Shown: in pieces, positions 10,929 to 23,706 of the stretch
Position numbering within the stretch: the first letter of the stretch is position 1
How the letters are laid out: every line of letters begins with the position of its first letter
NCBI GenBank assembly: GCA_025201365.1
Contig: JAIXMF010000085.1
Span: 1 to 43,538, forward strand
From: Syncephalis plumigaleata
Taxonomy: Eukaryota; Zoopagomycota; Zoopagomycetes; Zoopagales; Piptocephalidaceae
Length of the DNA: 43,538 nt
Reading direction: 5' to 3'
Translations under genes and position numbers: made by a program
The notes under the pieces: model-generated
Seen by the model: only the letters and a program-made list of their open reading frames with translations
Databases searched by the model: none
Told to the model about the DNA's origin: nothing

Positions 10929-12588
10929 CTAACATAGCTGCTCTAATTTCGTGCAAAAAGTATCCGCGTACTCGGCATTTTTTACCTAACCAAACAAATG
11001 GAATCATATATTGTGTTATTAGCGAATGTAACTATATATATTCCATAGTCACCCATTGTAATACTTGCTTTAATAGCAAATGAGCGTGGTTCGCCAGATA
11101 CATTGGTTCCTCTAAAGTAGATAGATGCATCCTTGACAGATGGTTCCATTCCTGGTACTAGCTTGGTATTGAGAATCACTTGCATTGTTTTATCACGACG
11201 CATCACTAATAAAATAGATGAGGAGTGATTGCTCATTGTTAATCTAATAAGCAAATGTGATAACCAGTGGTAACACTTACCAAGTCGAGCACTATTGGAG
11301 TCATCCTTATTAATATTGATATGACATAGACCAATGCCGCGTTCTCGCCAAGTATTATCCTCAAACTCGTATAGTTTACCACGCATCTAATCATGATTAT
11401 GACAAGTATTATTATCATTCTAATAGTAATTGTATACTAATCGATATACCTCGAATAACTTTTCCTCCTCTTCTTCACCTGTTACCACTAATCATTGCCA
11501 TATAATTGATGTATTAGCTCGTTAGTCAATATATTGGTAAATGAATAGTTACCTTTAACATGATTTACATCCGTTTTACGACGTGATTCATCGCCTAGTG
11601 TTGACACGGTAAAGCCTTCAACGGTATCAGTGGCACCATTGTCTGTGTCATTATCATCCTCGCTCTCCTCTTGCTCACTGCTTCCCTCTTCATCTCCACT
11701 GTTTGACTTGGCCATAACAACGGTGGTGGCAACATTCGCACTTGTCTTATCATTCTTCTGACTAGTACTACTTTGGAGCTTATTGTCCGGTAGTGAACTC
11801 AACGACGAAGTAGCCGATGCAGTAACTGCTGCAAATGGTGATGCACCACTCTTTGTTGCAAATGATCCAAATGTCAATGGTTTACTAGAACCAAATCGGA
11901 ATCCCTAATGTAATGTATTATTCGATTATTGAGTATACAAGTCGTTGTTGTTGTTGTTATTGCTTTGCTATTTGTTTACTTACACCTGAACCTGATGATG
12001 GTTGTTGTGATGTTGTAGTAGCAGTAGCAGTATATGCATTTTCTGCTTGTTCTACTGCTTGTGCTTCGGCATGACTATTACGCTTCTTATCACCAGCGCT
12101 TGTGGGCGGTGATTGGTGTGATTCGTTGTGTTTTGTCGCCGTATCCGATTCAGACCGATTACTATTAGGTGGTGAGTTAGTCTCAGACTGTGCATCCGTG
12201 TCCTCCTCTCGACTAGACAGGTCAAACTGGTTGGTAGACGTTATATTACTACTATAAAGCACTAGTAACTTACATTTTCTTTCGTTGAGACTCTCGCCGT
12301 GTTACATCCGGGTTAGCTACCTAGTAGATATACGTATATATAAATACTTATATGAGATCATGTCTAATTCACCGCTACACTAGACATACCGTTTCAACAT
12401 CGGTGGTTTTCGAGGTTTCATCTGCTTGCGTAATCCACTCTCGCTTCTTCTGTGATGCTTCTGTATTATCACGACAATCAGTTACAGATAACAATAATAA
12501 TAAACTAGAGAGAGAGAAGAGAGAGAGAGAACGTCACTGTATGCTTTGTTTACTTACCAGAAGGATCTGGCGAGCCACTGGAAGACAT
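10929..12588 (-). CDS. YRB2: Ran-binding nuclear transport factor, Yrb2/RanBP3 type
   Basis: Nine minus-strand exons (12558-12588, 12390-12460, 12274-12320, 11984-12251, 11553-11904, 11450-11487, 11281-11386, 11069-11205, 10929-10985) encode 368 residues. The N-terminus has basic clusters (SQKKREW, TRRESQRKK), then a long Ser/Thr/Asn-rich linker, a short FG region (FRFGSSKPLTFGSF) and an acidic stretch. The C-terminal Ran-binding domain runs from VVTGEEEEEKLFEMRGKLYEFE through WRERGIGLCHI, RLVMRRDKTMQVILNTKL to FAIKVKNAEYADTFCTKLEQ. ILNTKL and the VTGEE entry resemble RanBP3/Yrb2 more than Nup50. It would assist Crm1-dependent export. The last intron is a GC-AG intron (AAA|GCAAGT...TTAG, 10986-11068), needed to complete the domain. 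Confidence 0.88.
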
Positions 12589-12837
12589 GGCTGCAATCGT
12601 GTAAATCAGTAGCTGAGCCTAGACAAGACAATATACAGACCAGAGACGGTCCAAGCAAAAAAGAAACTATATGAAAGAAACAATAGAGTGGTAAGGTTGT
12701 GTTTTGACCAAGAAGTGGAGGAGAGATATAACTCGTTCACTCGTTCTCTTTTCTTTTATACAACCGTGTTCACATAATAGCCTGTTTCATTTTCGTAGAA
12801 TTATCTCCAGCTAACACTTACTACCTGACTGATAACT

Positions 12838-14355
12838 ATGACGCGTCACTCCAAGAATAATACTGCCTCCAGCGTATTCACCTATGCTGAGAGGGAAATG
12901 CTAAAATATGGCACGCAAAGGGTTGGTTACAACTACTATTAGCGTAGATTACCACTTTCATATTGATATCCCTCTTGACTATTCTGTAGAAACGACTAGG
13001 ACGCGATTCCATGCGTGACTATGATGCCTGTTTCCTATGTCTACATACAGTACGTGACCCACTTTGCTGGTAAGTATAAGGAAGGGGAAAGCTGCGTAGG
13101 ATTCGCGATAACAAAGTAGTATTATCAAACAACAATAATAGTCCACAAGGTCACTTGGGCTGTAAAGAATGTTTCTACGAGAATATATTGGTGCAGAAAA
13201 GAGAGATTGCTAGGAATATTAAATTGGCTGAGGAGCAACAGAAAGCAGAGCAGGCAAGTAGTAATGGTTATGATACGAGTATGACTTGCTTACACCACAT
13301 TAAATAGCTTGAGCAGGCCAATAAAGGAGCACAGGCACAGCAAGCATTGATCAAAGAGTTTGAAGGTGCACAAATGAGTACTAATAAATCGACACCGGCA
13401 TCTAGTAATGGCGAGTCACCGTTCAGTCGAGGTAGTATAAGAAGTGATCATAAGCATGGAATGTGTTAGATAACAAGGATATCCATGATGATTATAGAGG
13501 AAACTAGCGAGAGAAAAGTATTCCGTATGACGGCCGAGGACATCACTGCTCGACAAGAGATGGAACGACAACGAACAATAGAACAGATGGATAAAGTAAC
13601 AGTAAGTAGTAGTAGTAGTAATAGTATGATATACTGTATCATTTATACTGATCGATACATGTACATGTATATGTATATATAGGCAGAGAAGAATAAAGCA
13701 AAATTACCTAGTTTCTGGATTGTACGTATAAATAACAACAGCAACACCATATATATATACCTGAATATTGATCATTTATGTGTGTGTATATGATATAGCC
13801 ACACTTAACACCGGAAGTCAAGACGAATAGCGTTGATACTAGTAAAACACAACCTACCTGCACTGGATCTAGTCCACCTCATCCGATTGGCATTAAAAAG
13901 CTAATACCTGTAAAATTCACCTATCTAACCGATAAACAAGAGAGAAATCCCGACGATGATGATAATGTGACAACTGCAGAGGAACGACGTCAATCGGCAG
14001 TATGTCCATCATGCTCGAAATCACTAACAAATAGCATGAAATTAATATGTAAGTGCTATCTCCACTATCATAGAACATAATCCTAATTCCATCTATATAC
14101 GATAATAGTATCAAAACAGTGTGGACATGTACTTTGCAGTGGTTGTGTTGATAAATTCGTAAAACCATCCAAGCAATGTTTTGTATGTGAAAAGAAATGT
14201 AAAGATAAAGACATGGTCACATTGAAATCAGAAGGTAAGCTAGTAATATTGATGAATAGCACTATCATTAATACGATTGTTGTTTAGGTACTGGATTTGC
14301 AGCGGGTGGTGGCAAAGTACAAGTGACCAAGTATGAAACGGCATTTATCGGATAA
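12838..14355 (+). CDS. NOSIP: NOSIP-like RING/U-box ubiquitin ligase
   Basis: Nine exons (12838-12921, 12990-13069, 13142-13253, 13308-13431, 13498-13601, 13683-13721, 13799-14048, 14109-14234, 14288-14355) encode 328 residues. The N-terminus MTRHSKNNTASSVFTYAERE and YGTQRKRLGRDSMRDYDACFL is the diagnostic NOSIP signature, followed by the split U-box half (RDPLCCPQGHLGCKECFYENI). A coiled-coil (LAEEQQKAEQLEQANKGAQA) precedes FWIPHLTPEVKT and the C-terminal half CPSCSKSL...CGHVLCSGCVDKFV. NOSIP acts as a nuclear E3 ligase associated with late spliceosomes. Intron 3 is a GC-AG intron (CAG|GCAAGT at 13254). Its start lies 249 bp from the divergent RanBP3 gene. Confidence 0.93.
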
Positions 14356-14482
14356 CATTGTAGATGAGTCGAGTACTAATGATATAAATGTTTCTGTTAA
14401 AATAAATACACTACATGATTGTTTGTCTAATAAAATAATATTAGCATTACTTAATAATGACTAGATATATATAATTATATAA

Positions 14483-16215
14483 TTATTGTAATAGTAGAGA
14501 TGCAGCCACACCAAGAGCAGCACCCCATTGAACATCTAACAGGAATACAGACATAAAGGTGATCATCCAGATGGACCACGCCTTTCTATCAGATGACCAT
14601 AGTGTTTGTACTTGTTGCAATTGCTGCAGTAGACTACGACACGCTAACAGAATGACTGCAGCAAGTACCGTACGTGGTAACGAGTAGAATAATGGTGCAA
14701 GCCATAGTAGCGATAGTACAACGACAACCACACAGATCATGCTGACTATCTGTGTTTTACCACCGGTAGTTGCAGTCACGGCAGAACGAGTTAATGAACC
14801 ACAGGTGAGATAGCTAGAAAAGCATGCCCCCACTATACTAGCTAGACCGGTGGCTAATAGTTCTTGATTCTCATTAATGGTATAATCAAACTGATGTGCA
14901 AATGTCTTGGCAATGGATAAAGAGATCACGGCACCGATAGATGCGATAATAATGGCAGGCCATAAAAGTGAACGAATTGTCATCCAACTATCGAATATAC
15001 TGAATGGTAGCGATACTGGTGGTAGTCCAGTGGGTACATGTCCCACAACAGCAATACCATAATGTTCCTTCCAGTTCAGTAGTGATGACAATAAAATAGC
15101 AATGACAATGGTTAATAATACATCAGGAATGGGTAGATCAACGAGTTGTTCACTAATTCGTGATATCATACTAGCACGTCTAATACTAATGCCACCACTA
15201 TCTCTTAGTAAAGAGGTCGTTTCATCGAGATGTCTACCTATACGACGATGTATGGCACTACTACTCAGATGCGATGATAACAACGAGGATGACGATTGTT
15301 GTCGCCATAGTCTACGCTTCCGTTCTAATTGATTAAGCAATAGCATGAGGATGAGTGCAGACACACCGATCAACATGGTTGGCAGATGAATATTACGCCA
15401 ATGCATTAGAACGTATCTCCATGTGTGTAATAGACCGGCAAATGTTCTCGATTCATCGGGAATCACCAATCCAAATAGATTACGTAGTTGCGATGTACAT
15501 ATATGAAAGGCGGATGCCGTAGTGAATGCCGTAATGAATGACGATGGCATTAATCGATCGGAATATCTACCGATTCTTAGTAGACTCATAATCAATTGAA
15601 CGATGCCCACAAGAAATGACAACAATAGTGCAATATGAATGTATTCACTATCATCGTCAGATTCATCTAGACTAGTAAGCGGCGACAATAGTAGCAATGA
15701 TCGTTTGTCATCCTTGTATTGACTCATCATGTACTGACTAACTGCTTGACCTAATAGTAGAGATGTTCTAACAAACCAATAATCGAGTGCATATATCCAT
15801 TAATGGCCGTGTTTCATATACAATTAAATCATCTACACTTACAAGGCAAATGTACCGGCATTCATGTGTCGACTAGTGGATAAGCAGGCATAAATTATCA
15901 CCGGTACTGCCGATGTATATAACCCGTAAACAGGTGGTAAACCTAGTATTTTGCAATGAGCAACTAATACAAATGTTTATTTGACAACTTACCTGCAAGC
16001 ATAGCATATGCCATACTTTGTGGCACGACAATAGTGGCTAATGCTGGTATACATGCATGGATATGCTTTGATGAATATAGTGGTTATATGGTAGCATAGT
16101 CAAACGACGATTACTTACTCAGACCCGATATCAAGTCGGGTATACCCTGACGCTTCCAATTATAGTTAGGCAACCAACCGACTATAGGAACTATTCGCTG
16201 AATAGTTGACGACAT
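14483..16215 (-). CDS. SulP/SLC26 anion transporter lacking a STAS domain
   Basis: Four minus-strand exons (16119-16215, 15993-16043, 15842/15843-15942, 14483-15767) encode 510 residues. The start MSSTIQRIVPIVGWLPNYNW leads to the SulP signature VVPQSMAYAMLAGLPPVYGL. Multiple membrane helices follow, including SIFDSWMTIRSLLWP, IGAVISLSIAKTF, NQELLATGLASIVGACFSSY and SLTRSAVTATTGGKTQ. A poorly conserved Ser/Arg-rich insertion lies near residues 240-290. SulP proteins normally carry a cytoplasmic STAS domain after DxxxGAALGVxxSL; here the reading frame stops five residues beyond that point (LLLQ*), and the convergent NOSIP gene ends only 128 bp away. Likely substrate is sulfate or another oxyanion. 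It is not possible to infer direction or selectivity. Confidence 0.9.
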
Positions 16216-16461
16216 AGTTTAGTATGTGACACGTAGTATAGAAGCAGCAAAGCAATAGCAATAGCAATAGTATGTAGTATGTAATATGCAGTGTGGGAAG
16301 AACTAAGCGAGTAGAGAAGAGGTAAAGAGATGTAGGCAAGTATTGCTCACATTGCATACACATTTTATATACACCATAATAATAATAACAGGATTTTATC
16401 GGACATTTTCCCTTACTCTTCTCTCTTTTCCTTATTCAATTAATCGTATTGCGTGGTAAAC

Positions 16462-17984
16462 ATGGAGCAGAGCGATGAGATGACGGCACTTCAGGTAATA
16501 TACCGTAAACAATAGAATAGCAAGGAAATACTAATATTTGATATTGCTACCGTGGAATAAAAGGCCATTTACGACGATGCGTTTGAATATGGACGTAATG
16601 CCGCTAATGAATACACAGGCAAATTAACTATCGACGTGAATATACCTGCAGAAGCATCGATATTGGTGGCAGGATCGATTGCATCGTCGGATACTAGTGA
16701 TACTGATGTGGTAACACGTTCCATATCAGCATTACCGCCTGTGACATTGTTCTTCACGTTGCCGGTCACGTATCCTGAACATGCAGCACCACAATTAACT
16801 ATTGCTTGTGTCTGGCTATCGAGTCAACAGCGTACGGAATTAGAACAACAAATGCACGCGATATGGGAACAGGAACCTGATGTTGTAAGTCTATCGAGAA
16901 ATGATAATGATGATGAAGAGCAAAAACTAACATGTATATCATTCATTAGATATTGTTCCATTGTGCCGATCTATTACAGAATATATTCGATAGACTTTGT
17001 ATTGTATTTCCTTTGGTTCTCTCCGATGGTAATCTAGAATGAACAAGCAATATCAATCTACTACTAGTACTAATATGATTGTTAATAGATATACTGCAAA
17101 TCATCATTAATAATGATCGTGTTAAACAGCAAAAACGTTTCGATGAAACTCGACATGATTGCAGTATTTGCTTGGAGAGTAAGCTGGGTACAGCTTGTTA
17201 CACGTTAAGTTGCGGTCATGTCTTTTGTCGAGCGTGTCTCGTTGACTTTCTCACTCTACATATCAATGAGGGGAATGTTGCCGCGGTACAGTGTCCCGAT
17301 AGTGCTTGTACCAAGCATGGTATCAAATTACTAGATAGCGATATTCAAGCACTAGTCAGTGCCAAGCTCTATGAACGCTACAATGATATAATGGAGAAAC
17401 GTGCACTCGATGTAGATCCGTCGATTACGTGGTGTCCACGTCGCACCTGTCAAGCACCCGCACGTAAAGATGCATCCTACGAGAAATTGGCCGTGTGTCG
17501 CAAGTGCAAGTTTGCTTTCTGCTTCTATTGTCGTCGATCATGGCATGGTAGCGGGCAGTTCTGCGCCATCGATAATCATCAGCGTATCGCGCAAGAGTAC
17601 AACGATGCCAGTGATGATATGAAGCGTTACATGGAGTTGAAATATGGTGCCGGTACAATTCAGCGCATTCTAGCCGATGCTGAACAGGCACGAGAAACGA
17701 ATCGTTGGCTTGAAGAGAACACGACGTGTTGTCCGACGTGTCATTCTAGCATTCAAAAGTCGTTCGGTTGCAATCACATGGAATGTTCTGTATGCGGTAC
17801 ACACTTCTGCTACCTTTGCGGTTACTATTTAACATCGAGCAGTGCACTGGATCACTTCAACGGTCAAAGTGGCAAGTGTCGTAATCGATTGTTTGATAAT
17901 CTAGGCGCGGATCCTGAACAATTACTAGCTGATCTAATACAGAATCAGTTCAATGAAGATGTTCCAGATCCATCATTGACGTAG
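16462..17984 (+). CDS. RBR-type E3 ubiquitin ligase with RWD domain (RNF14/Itt1-like)
   Basis: Four exons (16462-16494, 16564-16884, 16950-17028, 17089-17984) encode 442 residues. An N-terminal RWD domain (ALQAIYDDAFEYG ... PVTLFFTLPVTYPEHAAPQL) is followed by RING1 (CSICLE ... LSCGHVFCRACL), the IBR domain (CPRRTCQAPAR ... CRKCKFAFCFYCRRSWHG) and RING2 (CCPTCHSSIQKSFGCNHMEC ... FCYLCGYYL). The Cys of FGCNHM is the expected catalytic thioester residue. RNF14 relatives act on stalled translation factors and crosslinked RNA-protein damage in animals and on translation termination in yeast. The promoter is shared with the divergent SulP gene (246 bp between starts). Confidence 0.95.
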
Positions 17985-18125
17985 TAGTAAGAAAAGAAAC
18001 AAGAATATTATGTAGTGATGTAGACATGTAATAAAAGCTATTATTCAATTAGAATGTCATCTACCAGTCTATTACTACTACTATTACTATTACTATACTC
18101 TCGTTTATTAGTATTCTAACAAACA

Positions 18126-19825
18126 TTAATTCGTATTTAGTGATGGTGATGAAGCTCTTTTGGCACGTAGAATATTGCTGATAAAGAACTCGCCTGCCTT
18201 GTAGGATGAACGCACTAATGGACCGCTGGCTACATACTTGAACCCCATTTGCTCGCCTAATTGCTGCCAATGATTGAACTTTTCTGGTGGAATGTATTCC
18301 GCTACCTAATAGTAATAAATATCTAGGATGAGTACAAGATGCCATCTTATCATCAATCAATTGATCCCACTTACTTTCATGTGTTTACGCGTGGGACGCA
18401 TATACTGTCCAAGTGTTAGACAATCCACTTCAGACGCTCGTAAATCTAGTGTGTATACACATACATACATACATATATGTAGTCAGATAGGAATAATAAT
18501 AAATGTACATATCAAGATGGATTACCTTTCATCGTTTGCAAGACTTCTTCATCAGTTTCACCGCAGCCTAGCATGATTGACGTCTTGGTAAATAGAGTGG
18601 GACGCACTTTCTTCGCGTGTTCCAACACGCCAATCGACTGACGATAGGCGGCACGTCGATCGCGTACATACTTTTGCAGACCCTCTACCGTCTCGACATT
18701 ATGCGCATAGACATCTAGTCCTGACTGAGCAACTGTTGCCACATTATCTAGATTGCCCTGGAAATCACCGGTTAAACATTCGACGAGAATATGTGGTGAT
18801 CTACGACAATGTTATACGTTGATGGTTAGTGACACCTCGAGTCCATTGATCTAGTTTACCTTTCTTTCAATGTTCGAATAGTTCGAGCAAAGTGTTCCGC
18901 GCCACCATCCGCTAAATCTATTGATAAACTATTAGCTATCATGCATAGCATTGTATAACATCGCATAATATCGCGTAACTCACCATCTCGATCGACCGAA
19001 GTTAGTACAATATAGTCGACGCCCCATTTGGAGATGGCAATAGCGGTGTTCTCCGGTTCATTAGGATCAAGTGGTTTGGGCGTTTTACTTGTTTTAACAG
19101 AACAGAAACGACAGGCTCGCGTGCATTCATCGCCCATAAGCTAGCATATACAATAGGGCTATCCGTTAGCATGCTAACACCATGATGTCCTGTCATTAGC
19201 ATGTATTCATTACCATAATAGTGGCTGTTGCCGTCTGATGCTCGCCACCACCCCAACAATCCGATATATTCGGACATTTGGCTTCTTCGCATACCTAGAT
19301 CATAATGGAATAGGATAATCACATCAGTATAGTATATCAAGTTATCATTAGTAGTATAGCTAATGACATACTGTATGCAGATTAAGATTACGTAGATTCT
19401 TACGAATACTATGGAAATTAGGTCCTGTTGGTACTTTTTGCTTTAACCAGGATGGAAGAGGCTCTCTATTAATCATTATCGTCATAATCATCGTAAGGCA
19501 TTCAATATACTGTAGATAATAAATGATAGCTATCAATTTACCTTCGTCGCCGTGTTTTAGTTGTAGTTGTAGTGGCAGAAGTCTGAACTTCTTCTGTTGC
19601 GTTATTCGGGAAATCACCGGAAATAAAATCGTCAAGGGTCGGTGCTTCCTCCTCTAGACGACGCGAGAAGTCTGCTAGACGAGTTGAACTAGTTGCTTGC
19701 GAGGTTGCCTCCTCCTGACTTATAAAACTCGTATGAAATCCTCGACTGCCTATCCTGCCTAGTGAGACTGACAGAGATGCACGTGCCAGCTTGCAACAAT
19801 CATTAGTGCAAACTCGAACTAGCAT
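18126..19825 (-). CDS. LIAS: Mitochondrial lipoyl synthase
   Basis: Eight minus-strand exons (19542-19825, 19372-19465, 19214-19294, 18984-19140, 18860-18911, 18526-18800, 18375-18445, 18126-18305) encode 397 residues. Presequence-like residues lead into [18 protein letters not shown] and [20 protein letters not shown], which carries the auxiliary cluster motif CX4CX5C. The radical-SAM motif [58 protein letters not shown] and the C-terminal RSSYKAGE motif follow. It inserts two sulfurs into octanoyl groups delivered from ACP. The 5' end is ambiguous: an upstream exon with ATG...PVMG|GTAAGT near 19873-19910 could splice to the AAG before LARASLSV and give an alternative presequence. Confidence 0.97.
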
Positions 19826-20084
19826 AATCGTAGCAATAGTTAAATGACAACAACTGCTGCTATATACTTACCATGACAGGACGAGTCATTACAAGGTCGA
19901 ACATGTTAGTGTAAGGAAAAAAGCAAGTTGCGAATTTTTAGGTAACATATGAACACACACAGTAATCAACTCAATTTATCCTTTTTTATTTAAATGTAAC
20001 AATAGTCACTTACAAAAATACTAAATAGTTGTATATGTATATATAAGAATAATAATAAGAGGAATACTAGTGACTGTATGCTGA

Positions 20085-20718
20085 CTATTTTACTTGTTTA
20101 TCCATTGTTGTATCCTTGTTGTTGTTGCTGGATAGACCTGCACGTAATGATCGAGATCGAATTGATGATTTTGGTGGAGTAATCGGTGGTGGTTTATGCG
20201 TAGACGAGTTTCCCGCACGTTTACTCGTATTATTGCCATTGCTTTGTAAGTTTGAGTTACTATTTAATGAGCTGTTATTTGACGAGTTACGACGCCCATT
20301 TGATCGTTTGCCATGATTAGCACCTGATTTTACGGTTAATACACCAGTAGGTGGTCGTCTATTATTATTATTATTGCATTAGATTGTCTATTTAGTAAAG
20401 CAATTCATGTATTCTTCTTTATAGTCATACTTACCTTGGATAATAACCTTGTCGTGCCATAGTATTCATAGCTATTTCATGTCGGAAATCGGCACATGGA
20501 TCATTCATCTGCCATATTTCAAGCACGTCGAATGTTCGTGTACTTGTTTTTGTCGATTCTTCACTATGATGCGTGTGTCCCACAGCAATGGATTTGTCTT
20601 GACTATGCTGTAATAATGACTCTTCTTTCTTGGATAGAATCGGTCCTAGTGCGTTGTCATGCAATTGATTCACTTCTAATACATCTCGATTGATCGGTCC
20701 TAATGCCTTAATCGACTG

Positions 20719-20750
<32 letters not shown>

Positions 20751-21861
20751 TAAAATCTAAAAGTGCTTCTACAGATGACTTTTGCTTAATCGGTGTACTA
20801 CTACCGGTAATGGAGGCCGGTGATGATATACCAGAGGTGTCACGATGTTCGTCGTCCGATAACATTGGTAAAGACGATGGTGATGGTGTATCACGACTAT
20901 GTGGTAATAAATTAGTGGACATGGCGAGATTCAAGTGACTACTATTGCTCTTCTCCCAAATGGTCGTTAAATGCTCTATCCCTCCTCCTTTTGTATTGAA
21001 CTGACTTGCATGAACAACATGATGTCTATCCGGTATATCCGACGACATAGTGGTGCCGACACGATAGGATCGTCGTTGTCCAAAGTAACCATCTAGAAAC
21101 ATTGAGAAATCATTACCCGAGGACAGGTCCTTGCGAGGACACGAAACAGCATTGCCACTATCTTGATGATGCATGGGTGGCATGCCAGTCGTACCATCTG
21201 CACCTAGGGTACCCATAGTTGCTGCAGTAGGGGTACGTGCTCCTGTAGTAAGTGTATCAGGTCTTTTTTTACACATAACCATGGTTAATCATCAATTTAA
21301 ATATATTGGTGTTACTCACATCATATGAATGGCATGATCCAGCTCGATAGGTTTATGATGAATATTGGAGAATGCCATTGATGCTTCCGATAAATGATTT
21401 GGATTAAAATGCGGTTTCGGATTAGATATAGAATTCAACAGTAGTAATGAAGGATCATAAGGATAATTCAAGGATTGTTTCATGTTGGATGTGGCCATTG
21501 TCGTGGGATATTGCTGCTGTTGATGTTGCTGTTGAGGGTAGAAACAATGATTCGTGTATGGATTTGCATGCGAGGAGATCATCGACATCCAATGGTAAAT
21601 AGAACCATGAGCAGGTGCTGCTGTATTACTATTACTATTACTACCATTATTTGGTATAGTAGAGGCAAGTGGTGCTGATAGAAATGAAGTAGGGAATGAT
21701 CGATACTCCATGTCATAAGGATATACTAGGGCACCCTGCGAGTGAGATGTGTTTGGAAAAGCGGCTAGACTAATGGTTGGATCTGTACCACTAGATGGTG
21801 GAATATGACTCGAATGGCAACGAGTATTGCTGTTATCACTCGACATTGTAAATGGATATGA

Positions 21862-21900
<39 letters not shown>

Positions 21901-21951
21901 ATACTGACGCTTATTCCATTCCTGGATTGAATATACCTCAAATCTATCCAT
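20085..21951 (-). CDS. Low-complexity poly-Q/Asn/Ser-rich protein, unknown
   Basis: Three minus-strand exons (21320-21951, 20435-21262, 20085-20358) encode about 577 residues. A run of about 13 Gln follows MDRFEVYSIQEWNKRQY, and further Gln/His runs, a run of Ser near residue 395 and an Asn/Ser-rich C-terminus are present. Two segments look less random and may be conserved: NDFSMFLDGYFGQRRSYR and TFDVLEIWQMNDPCADFR followed by HEIAMNTMARQGYYPRRPPTG. No domain is recognised; composition suggests a transcriptional or RNA-associated regulator, which is only inference. The second exon starts after an unusual poly-A AAG acceptor (AAAAAAAG|AC) that keeps the frame. Confidence 0.7.
21859..21903. repeat. 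CAG/CTG-type trinucleotide run coding poly-Q
   Basis: A (GTTGCT)n run on the plus strand (CAG/CAA on the coding strand) encodes the Gln tract of the gene on the minus strand. The CAG and CAA codons alternate. Confidence 0.85.
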
Positions 21952-22512
21952 AGACTAAAACAAAATGTATTACAAGATAGGTTACCGTCAGTGCTGCTCT
22001 ACACAAGTCCACAATAAGTTAACGACGGAAGAGAACAAGAGATAAACGATAAAGGAGCAGTTGGACGAGGAGAGAAAAGCGAGGAGAATAAGGGGAAGCG
22101 TGTAACTTTGATAAGGGCCCAATGTAAATAGCCGACTACTGCAAGCGAATCAAGCATGTCTATTAGAAAAGGGGGAGAGGTAATGCTGAAGTATAAATAG
22201 GACTAATAACCAGGTTCTACCATCTGAACTGTATTAGAAATAGTGTGATCTGTGCCGATCAATTCTATCTTATTTCATATTGTAATCATTGCAGAAATGT
22301 AACATTTGAATGTCATCATTAATAAACGTGCATACTAGTCATTGTAATAATAGCATCGACATTGTTCTACATGATATTCGTATTCCTATGAGATAATTGT
22401 GAACATACTATGAATTTAATCATTGCTAATATGCTGAATATAAATGTATATATGTAGATGTATGTATATGATACGCAATGCATTTTTAAGAGTAAGCACA
22501 AGTCATGCATCG
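21952..22512. other. Promoter region of the poly-Q gene and 3' flank of the myosin light chain gene
   Basis: Purine-rich and then AT-rich sequence with no supported ORF. It lies upstream of the minus-strand start at 21951 and downstream of the RLC stop at 22513. Confidence 0.5.
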
Positions 22513-23189
22513 TTATTCGCCGTATTTCAAAATACGAACAAATTTCTGATAATCGAAATAACCATTGCGATCAATCATATCACCTTTGAATAGAATATCC
22601 ACCTAACATCGAGTATAGATTAGCTAACTCATCTATAATGACACATTTGTCTTCTGTATCAAGTACACTTACATCATCATCTGTAAAACGATCACCCATT
22701 GTGGTAAGATATTCACGTAAATGTTCAGCGTGAATACGCCCATTACCCTCCTCGTCGAAACACTCGAATGCCGATAGAATTTCATGTTCAGGATCTGTCC
22801 CACTCATCTTCTCGCCCATCAATGTGAGAAACATGGTAAAGTTGATACTACCAGGTGCTTCACGAATCATTGCATCGATATATTCATCGGATGGATTTTG
22901 ACCTAGTACAACAACGCAAATCAGCTAATCATATCATAATCATATCATAATCATAGTAACTTACCCAAGGATGCTAGCATATCCTTTAGATCTTCACGAT
23001 CGACAAAGCCATCCGAGTCATGGTCAAGGATAGAGAATGCTTCCTTGAATTCGGCAATTTGTCGCTGGTCAAACATGGCGAACACATTGGAATTCTGGCG
23101 TACTGCACGCTTCTTCTTTTGCTTACGAAGTGACTAGATATGAAATAAGTATACATACATATAATCTATTGTTATATATTACTCACCAT
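22513..23189 (-). CDS. RLC1: Myosin II regulatory light chain
   Basis: Four minus-strand exons (23187-23189, 22965-23133, 22673-22902, 22513-22602) encode 163 residues. The first coding exon is only the ATG, immediately followed by GTGAGT. Basic [18 protein letters not shown] holds the kinase site; Ser16 matches Ser19 of animal RLC, while the preceding Thr is Asn here. An EF-hand loop [64 protein letters not shown] and [17 protein letters not shown] follow, as in RLC. It binds the second IQ motif of a myosin II heavy chain and regulates contractile ring motors. Confidence 0.95.
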
Positions 23190-23706
23190 GATGAATAAGG
23201 CTAACAAGTAAAAGAAATACAATAATCAGTAGAGAGAGAGAGAGAGAGAGAGGAATAAGAGAAAAGTAGAAACAAGCGGAATAAGAAAGGAACAATATGG
23301 TTATGGCGGGATATGGACACATTGTCGTCAGCGTCATTTAATGAGGGACATCCACTTGACACGTGACTGCATCAGGTGATACCGCTCATTGGCTACAATC
23401 ACTATTGTCCAATCTATTTGGTAGTCAATCCACTTGAATAGACATGGAATACAATGAGTATAGAGTAGTAAAAGACTAATGTCATCTCACATAGGGAAGA
23501 TGACGGTTATTGTTTTATTATGATAGATAAGTGAAGGTTTAAAGAAAAATAAATACAGTAAGATTCAACTAAAGAAAGAAATGAAAATAGGAAAGTCATT
23601 AAATAGTCATCATTATCGAAAAGTGTAGTAATATATAATAATAATAATCAGCCAACAACCTGCTTGTTTGTATAGTAAGCAATTGGCTCTATCCCTTCAT
23701 CAACCT
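23190..23706. other. RLC upstream region with (AG)n run
   Basis: Contains an AG dinucleotide run at about 23232-23252, then unremarkable sequence up to the stop codon of the next minus-strand gene at 23707. No gene seen. Confidence 0.5.
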
